Assembly: GCA_030672255.1 (NCBI GenBank)
Contig: DAOVGU010000047.1
Span: forward strand, 1-14,882
Direction of reading: 5' to 3'
Length of the DNA: 14,882 bases
Source of the DNA: a bacterium
GTDB taxonomy: Bacteria; Ratteibacteria; UBA8468
Shown: in pieces, positions 12,080 through 14,882 of the stretch
Layout of the letters: each line of letters starts with the position of its first letter
Position numbering within the stretch: position 1 is the stretch's first letter
Translations under genes and position numbers: made by a program
Notes under the pieces: generated by a model
What the model saw: only the letters and a program-made list of their open reading frames with translations
The model's database searches: none
Told to the model about the DNA's origin: nothing

Positions 12080-12655
12080 TTACTTCTTCTCAGCCGGGAC
12101 TGTTTCCTTTCTCTTCTCTAATGTCTCCATCAGTTCGTTAAAAGCATCGACGGTCTCTTGAAGAGCATCATTTTTCCTGATGGCAATCCTTATTGAATAT
12201 TTTCCTTCTTTTGCCAACTGTAAGTATTTACACAATTTGTGGGCAGGTCCAGCAATTCTGTGGGTGCGGAGTAGTTCCAGATAACCAACCCCGATGGCAT
12301 AGACGATGCTGCAGGCTAAAGCCACAAGAAGAACTGTTCCGGCTTCTTTGCTGGCAATAAACCGAGCCGCAGATGCTCCGGCAAGATAATTCTGAAGTTG
12401 AGAAACCAAAGGTATTCCCCTCATCGGTAAATAGTTCTCTGCGATGGAGAGTCCAGCAAATAAAGAGAAGTAATAGTAAGTCTTCCAGAGAAGAATACTA
12501 AAGAGGGTGGAGATAAGCAGAGTTGCTATCCCTGCTATCATTGCTGAGGTTATCTGCAATCTCTTGTTAATCAGATAACAACTTCTTCTTTCTTGAGGAC
12601 AACTCCCACCCGAACAACTTGCCATTCTATTTACCTTAACTCTTTCCATAGCCAT
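12080..12655 (-). CDS. HAMP-domain membrane protein with Cys-rich N-terminus and no output domain
   Basis: A 191-residue protein. The N-terminal cytoplasmic segment has Cys14, Cys19 and Cys26 (SCSGGSCPQERRSC). Then come TM1 (about 36-57), a periplasmic segment of about 45 residues, TM2 (about 106-128) and a full HAMP domain (129-185): HRIAGPAHKLCKYLQLAKEG, the connector, then NDALQETVDAFNELMETLE. No kinase, cyclase or methyl-accepting region follows. It is a single gene behind a Fur-type promoter, so it is probably made under iron limitation. The three Cys could bind a metal or cluster, or form a redox switch; this is inference. It is related to the short protein at 10142-10501 through the H[RK]IAGPxxK motif. 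SD AGAGAAG. Confidence 0.78.
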   Translation of the reverse strand: MAMERVKVNRMASCSGGSCPQERRSCYLINKRLQITSAMIAGIATLLISTLFSILLWKTYYYFSLFAGLSIAENYLPMRGIPLVSQLQNYLAGASAARFIASKEAGTVLLVALACSIVYAIGVGYLELLRTHRIAGPAHKLCKYLQLAKEGKYSIRIAIRKNDALQETVDAFNELMETLEKRKETVPAEKK

Positions 12656-12693
12656 ACTTCTCTTTTTTACTTCTTTCTTATCTTTAATAATTG

Positions 12694-12740
12694 TAATTGA
12701 GATGCAATTGCAATTCTATTCTAAAAAAATTATTTGTCAA
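12694..12740 (-). promoter_or_regulatory. Fur-type promoter for the HAMP gene
   Basis: Minus strand: TTGACA (12740-12735), 16-bp spacer with a T7 tract, TAGAAT (12718-12713), then TGCAATTGCATCTCA (12712-12698) and a flanking ATTACAATTATT. One operator half (ATCTCA) matches the other sites; the other half is changed to TGCAAT, so affinity may differ. Nearly the same bases (AAATTTGACAAATAA) occur at 14522-14536. Confidence 0.8.
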
Positions 12741-12747
12741 ATTTTGC

Positions 12748-13164
12748 CTAAAGGCTGAGTAAAAGAGCACAGAGTCCTCCCGAGGCAAGAGCAACAAATC
12801 CCACTCCGATGGCTAACCCTTCAGGAAAATTGTGTAATGCTATACCAACGATAAGCATAGTTACAGTTTTTTTAAGAGATGATTTTTCACCCTTAAATAG
12901 TCCAGGGTCTATGTGGGGTAGGATTTTATCCGTCAGTCGCATTACGATTATCCCTGAGAAAAAGAAAATTATAACCAATAAGGGAGGGGTAATTTTTAAT
13001 GCTTCAGGTATCAACTGAAAAAACGATATTCCCAGCATCATTGAGGCAGAAAATGCCAGTGAGGCGTGCAGAAAAGTATCCCGGGGTCTTTTTATCAATC
13101 CAATTAAAGAGCCCAGGGTCTGCCCGATAAAGATAAACAGAATTACCAATAACAAATTCTTCAT
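12748..13164 (-). CDS. ZIP-family metal transporter, C-terminally truncated
   Basis: 138 residues. Four membrane segments are recognisable: TM1 (about 4-24), TM2 (about 34-56, ASMMLGISFFQLIPEAL), TM3 (about 62-80) and TM4 with the metal-binding HNFPEGLAIG (111-120). Full ZIP proteins run to about 240-270 residues with a second H-x-x-E motif in TM5; here the protein stops with TAG after LLLSL, just as the Fur-type promoter of the next gene begins. It is probably inactive as a normal transporter unless it assembles with another subunit. It is the last gene of the DUF3793-flavodoxin operon, 3 bp behind flavodoxin, and no terminator follows. Confidence 0.75.
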   Translation of the reverse strand: MKNLLLVILFIFIGQTLGSLIGLIKRPRDTFLHASLAFSASMMLGISFFQLIPEALKITPPLLVIIFFFSGIIVMRLTDKILPHIDPGLFKGEKSSLKKTVTMLIVGIALHNFPEGLAIGVGFVALASGGLCALLLSL

Positions 13165-13167
13165 TTT

Positions 13168-13611
13168 TTAGATAGACTTTGCAATTCTCAGTGCCCAAGC
13201 ATTAGCATCCTCAATTGCTTTTTCTACCTCTCCATCAATTTTAAAACTTTCGGCAACAATTTCTGCACCACATTTTTTAAGTTTCTCTTTTAATAAATCT
13301 ACTGCTTTGCAAAAGGTATCGGGATAACTTTCCTTATCTCCTGGTCCAAAGACGGCTGCCTTTTTCCCAGCCAGAGATAAATCTTTCATTTTCTCATAGA
13401 AGTCAATAAAATCATCCTGCAGTTCACCTTCGCCCCAGGTAGAGCAACCAAGCACAACCACATCATAGTTAGCAACTTCACTCACCTTTGTTTCACTGAC
13501 ATTCTTTGTGACAACTTCCAGACCACCTTCTTTGAGTCCTGAAACTATTACTTCCGCCAGAAATTCCGTATTCCCGGTTGTTGAACCATAAACCACAATC
13601 GCCTTTGCCAT
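13168..13611 (-). CDS. Flavodoxin
   Basis: A 147-residue flavodoxin, an FMN electron carrier that commonly replaces ferredoxin when iron is short. The FMN phosphate loop GSTTGNTE, the isoalloxazine loops GCSTWGEGELQDDF and GPGDKESYPDTFC, and the overall short-chain length are typical. I chose the ATG at 13611, which has a near-perfect SD (AAAGGAGG, 8 nt upstream) and starts directly at MAKAIVVYGS; the frame opens 10 codons earlier at an ATG with no functional sense. It lies in the operon DUF3793 - Cys/His protein - flavodoxin - ZIP under a Fur-type promoter, in keeping with iron-limited expression. Confidence 0.95.
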   Translation of the reverse strand: MAKAIVVYGSTTGNTEFLAEVIVSGLKEGGLEVVTKNVSETKVSEVANYDVVVLGCSTWGEGELQDDFIDFYEKMKDLSLAGKKAAVFGPGDKESYPDTFCKAVDLLKEKLKKCGAEIVAESFKIDGEVEKAIEDANAWALRIAKSI

Positions 13612-13627
13612 TTTAAAAACCTCCTTT

Positions 13628-13843
13628 TTATTTTTCTTCATCGCTTTCAGAAAGTAATTGCGATATTCCTTCCTCGATCAGACGAGAAGATGCTTCCTTT
13701 ACCATAAAAGCAAAATCGACGAATGCATCTTCCTTAAATCTCAAAGAGATACCATCAAGGTGGATATGTACTACCCCATGACAGCATTTCTGAATGCTCC
13801 CTATCCCGTTCCTTTTAGCAAGCATAATATTTCTCATTCCCAT
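13628..13843 (-). CDS. Small Cys/His protein of unknown function
   Basis: 71 residues. The centre reads KCCHGVVHIHLDGISLRF, giving Cys20, Cys21, His22, His26 and His28, a plausible small metal site. The rest is a helix-rich, acidic C-terminus (IEEGISQLLSESDEEK). Small proteins with a Cys/His-Gly-x-hydrophobic-His-(I/L) core occur next to flavodoxin and DUF3793 genes in anaerobes, but I cannot name the family with confidence. It overlaps DUF3793 by 10 bp and has an SD (AAAGGAG, 8 nt before the first ATG); a second ATG two codons on is possible. Co-transcription with flavodoxin under an iron-type promoter suggests a role in low-iron redox metabolism. Confidence 0.65.
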   Translation of the reverse strand: MGMRNIMLAKRNGIGSIQKCCHGVVHIHLDGISLRFKEDAFVDFAFMVKEASSRLIEEGISQLLSESDEEK

Positions 13844-14478
13844 TTTGATTGCTCCTTTTCTCTTTTTTGTTTCTCCGCTTTTACTCCATTGATTATCTCA
13901 AGAGGGTCTTCTCCGGAGAGAAGTTTTTTTCTTATTCTGTTATTTGCCCGTCGGTATCTTTTCATAAGTTTCAAGGATTCCTTTTCTTTTCCGTATATTC
14001 TCCACATCTCGGTTTTTCTGTAGGGCAGGGGAGAGAGCCCCATAAATCCTTTGACATCTTTTAGAGGAATACCCAAGAGTATTCCTATTTCAGGAGGAAA
14101 GAAATTTTTCGGACTGTATCTTTTTTTGATAAGGGAGAGGATTTCTTCAAATCCCCGGTCTGTTTTATATCCGAGTTTAGCTAAGAAGTTCTTAACTCCT
14201 TTTTCTTGTAAAACTTTATTCATTTTACATTGGCAGAAAAACAGAATAATTACACTTTTCTCCTTTTTACTTTTCCTCAGTTCATAATAGCTAAGGTGAT
14301 TATTGCCGAAGAGGTCTTTGCCGAATGCACTCCATAATTCAAAGACTTTATTCTTCCTGTTGGCATTAGTAAGTCTTATCATCGTGGCCGGTTTTTCCTC
14401 AGCGATGGTAGCTCCAATGCAATTTGCGATGCGTTGGGCTAAATATTTTTTCTTCTCTATTTTAGATATTTCCCTCAT
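13834..14478 (-). CDS. DUF3793 family protein
   Basis: 214 residues from the ATG at 14478. DUF3793 features: RIANCIGATIAEEKPATMIRL near the start (the family's 'hCaPtl..lKpa.l' region), VKNFLAKLGYKTD, the hallmark FFPPEIGILLGIPLKDVKGFMG, and a C-terminal EMWRIYG, then a basic helix. The function of the family is unknown, but it repeatedly occurs with flavodoxin-like genes in anaerobes. The frame can be read back to a TTG at 14505, but those nine codons are the Fur operator itself, so the ATG is the real start. No SD is visible; the leader would be about 20 nt. First gene of the iron-type operon. The Lys-rich C-terminal tail (AEKQKREKEQSK) overlaps the next gene. Confidence 0.85.
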   Translation of the reverse strand: MREISKIEKKKYLAQRIANCIGATIAEEKPATMIRLTNANRKNKVFELWSAFGKDLFGNNHLSYYELRKSKKEKSVIILFFCQCKMNKVLQEKGVKNFLAKLGYKTDRGFEEILSLIKKRYSPKNFFPPEIGILLGIPLKDVKGFMGLSPLPYRKTEMWRIYGKEKESLKLMKRYRRANNRIRKKLLSGEDPLEIINGVKAEKQKREKEQSKWE

Positions 14479-14489
14479 ATAATTGTAAT

Positions 14490-14533
14490 TGAGACACAAT
14501 CTCAATTGTATATCAAAAAAATTTATTTGTCAA
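14490..14533 (-). promoter_or_regulatory. Fur-type promoter for the DUF3793-flavodoxin operon
   Basis: Minus strand: TTGACA (14533-14528), 17-bp spacer with a T7 tract, TACAAT (14510-14505), then TGAGATTGTGTCTCA (14504-14490), a near-perfect 7-1-7 inverted repeat. The -35 lies within the last codons of the tonB-like gene (its final Lys-Phe-Asp-Lys), so the two transcription units touch. Confidence 0.88.
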
Positions 14534-14882
14534 ATTTCAAAGTAAAAATAAGGAAAATCTCCATCTGGATAGAAGAGAGATTTATCTCCTTTGGGATAGG
14601 AGGAAAGGGATTGGCTCTTTGGATAGTGGCAATTGTTTCCTTATCTAGTATTTGAAAACCTGAAGAGCGGATAAGATTGATCTCTTCAACTACTCCATCA
14701 GATAGGATTGTAAATTTAATAGATGTTTCTCCCTCAATATTCTGTTTTCTTGCCCAGGAGGGGTAGTGGCGAGCAGACTCAATCCTCTGTTTAACGATAT
14801 CCTGATAACGGAGCATTGCTTCATTGGATGGATTTGAAGTTCTGATTTCGACAGGTTCCGGTTTTATTAATGCAAGTTTTTC
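14523..14882 (-). CDS. tonB: TonB-like protein, C-terminal part (N-terminus off the right edge)
   Basis: 119 residues are visible; the frame is open to the window end, so the ATG at 14814-14816 is internal. After a Pro/Glu linker (LIKPEPVEIRTS) comes the TonB C-terminal domain: YQDIVKQRIESARHYPSWARKQNIEGETSIKFTI, then DGVVEEINLIRSSGFQILDKETIATIQRANPFPPIP, and a final beta strand. TonB transduces proton-motive energy to outer-membrane iron receptors; ExbB, ExbD and a receptor may lie to the right. The stop is within the -35 region of the next, Fur-type promoter. Confidence 0.92.
   Translation of the reverse strand, partial: EKLALIKPEPVEIRTSNPSNEAMLRYQDIVKQRIESARHYPSWARKQNIEGETSIKFTILSDGVVEEINLIRSSGFQILDKETIATIQRANPFPPIPKEINLSSIQMEIFLIFTLKFDK

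Noticed and set aside
14479..14505. Upstream TTG start adding nine residues to the DUF3793 protein
   Set aside because: Those codons are the Fur-type inverted repeat and lie at or before the predicted transcription start.
1..14882. Magnetosome or siderophore-biosynthesis cluster
   Set aside because: Apart from Feo, TonB and Fur, no Mam/Mad proteins, NRPS or NIS enzymes are visible.

Overview
The window is about 40% GC by eye and reads as an iron-acquisition and iron-response region of a Gram-negative, probably uncultivated bacterium. A TonB fragment, an outer-membrane beta-barrel and several Sec-exported proteins point to a diderm. A LamG-carrying type IV-like prepilin, stand-alone HAMP proteins and interspersed GC-rich palindromes are seen in poorly sampled lineages such as Omnitrophota, but this lineage guess is weak. 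Every gene is on the minus strand except one toxin-antitoxin pair, so the region is read here from high to low coordinates.

Layout in order of transcription. (1) The C-terminal part of a TonB protein enters at the right edge. (2) Its stop codon overlaps a Fur-type promoter driving a tight operon: DUF3793 protein, small Cys/His protein, flavodoxin, and a ZIP-family metal transporter cut to about half length. (3) A second Fur-type promoter drives a HAMP protein with a Cys-rich N-terminus. (4) A plus-strand RelB/RelE-type pair sits between this gene and a prepilin/LamG gene that carries an in-frame TAG. (5) A run follows with a short HAMP-like protein, a truncated NifX-domain gene, an ICMT-family membrane methyltransferase and an exported two-domain protein. 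(6) Next come a small DUF5678-like gene, fur, and a feoA-feoA-feoB operon joined by ATGA overlaps. (7) Two exported proteins follow (a transthyretin-like domain and a DUF4198 protein), then an outer-membrane barrel, and finally a second feoA-feoB pair that runs off the left edge.

Regulation is the most informative part. At least four transcription units share nearly the same promoter: a -35 TTGACA, a T-rich spacer of 16-17 bp, a TATAAT-like -10, and a 15-bp inverted repeat of the type TGAGATTGTATCTCA directly downstream of the -10. Variants precede the barrel gene, fur and the second feoA. The controlled genes (Feo, Fur, flavodoxin, ZIP, exported proteins, barrel) make Fur the obvious repressor. 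The window therefore looks like a local Fur regulon with ferrous uptake by two Feo systems, an outer-membrane and periplasmic arm of unknown chemistry, and flavodoxin as the expected low-iron electron carrier.

The less familiar material is as follows. Three exported proteins are predicted to mature to an N-terminal histidine, and two of them are close paralogues, one of which is fused to an FmdE-like domain. GC-rich palindromes have entered gene 3' ends and are translated in one FeoA. Output-less HAMP proteins lie within or next to the iron regulon. A DUF3793 / Cys-His protein / flavodoxin operon is under an iron-type promoter. I found no tRNA, rRNA, CRISPR array or insertion sequence.
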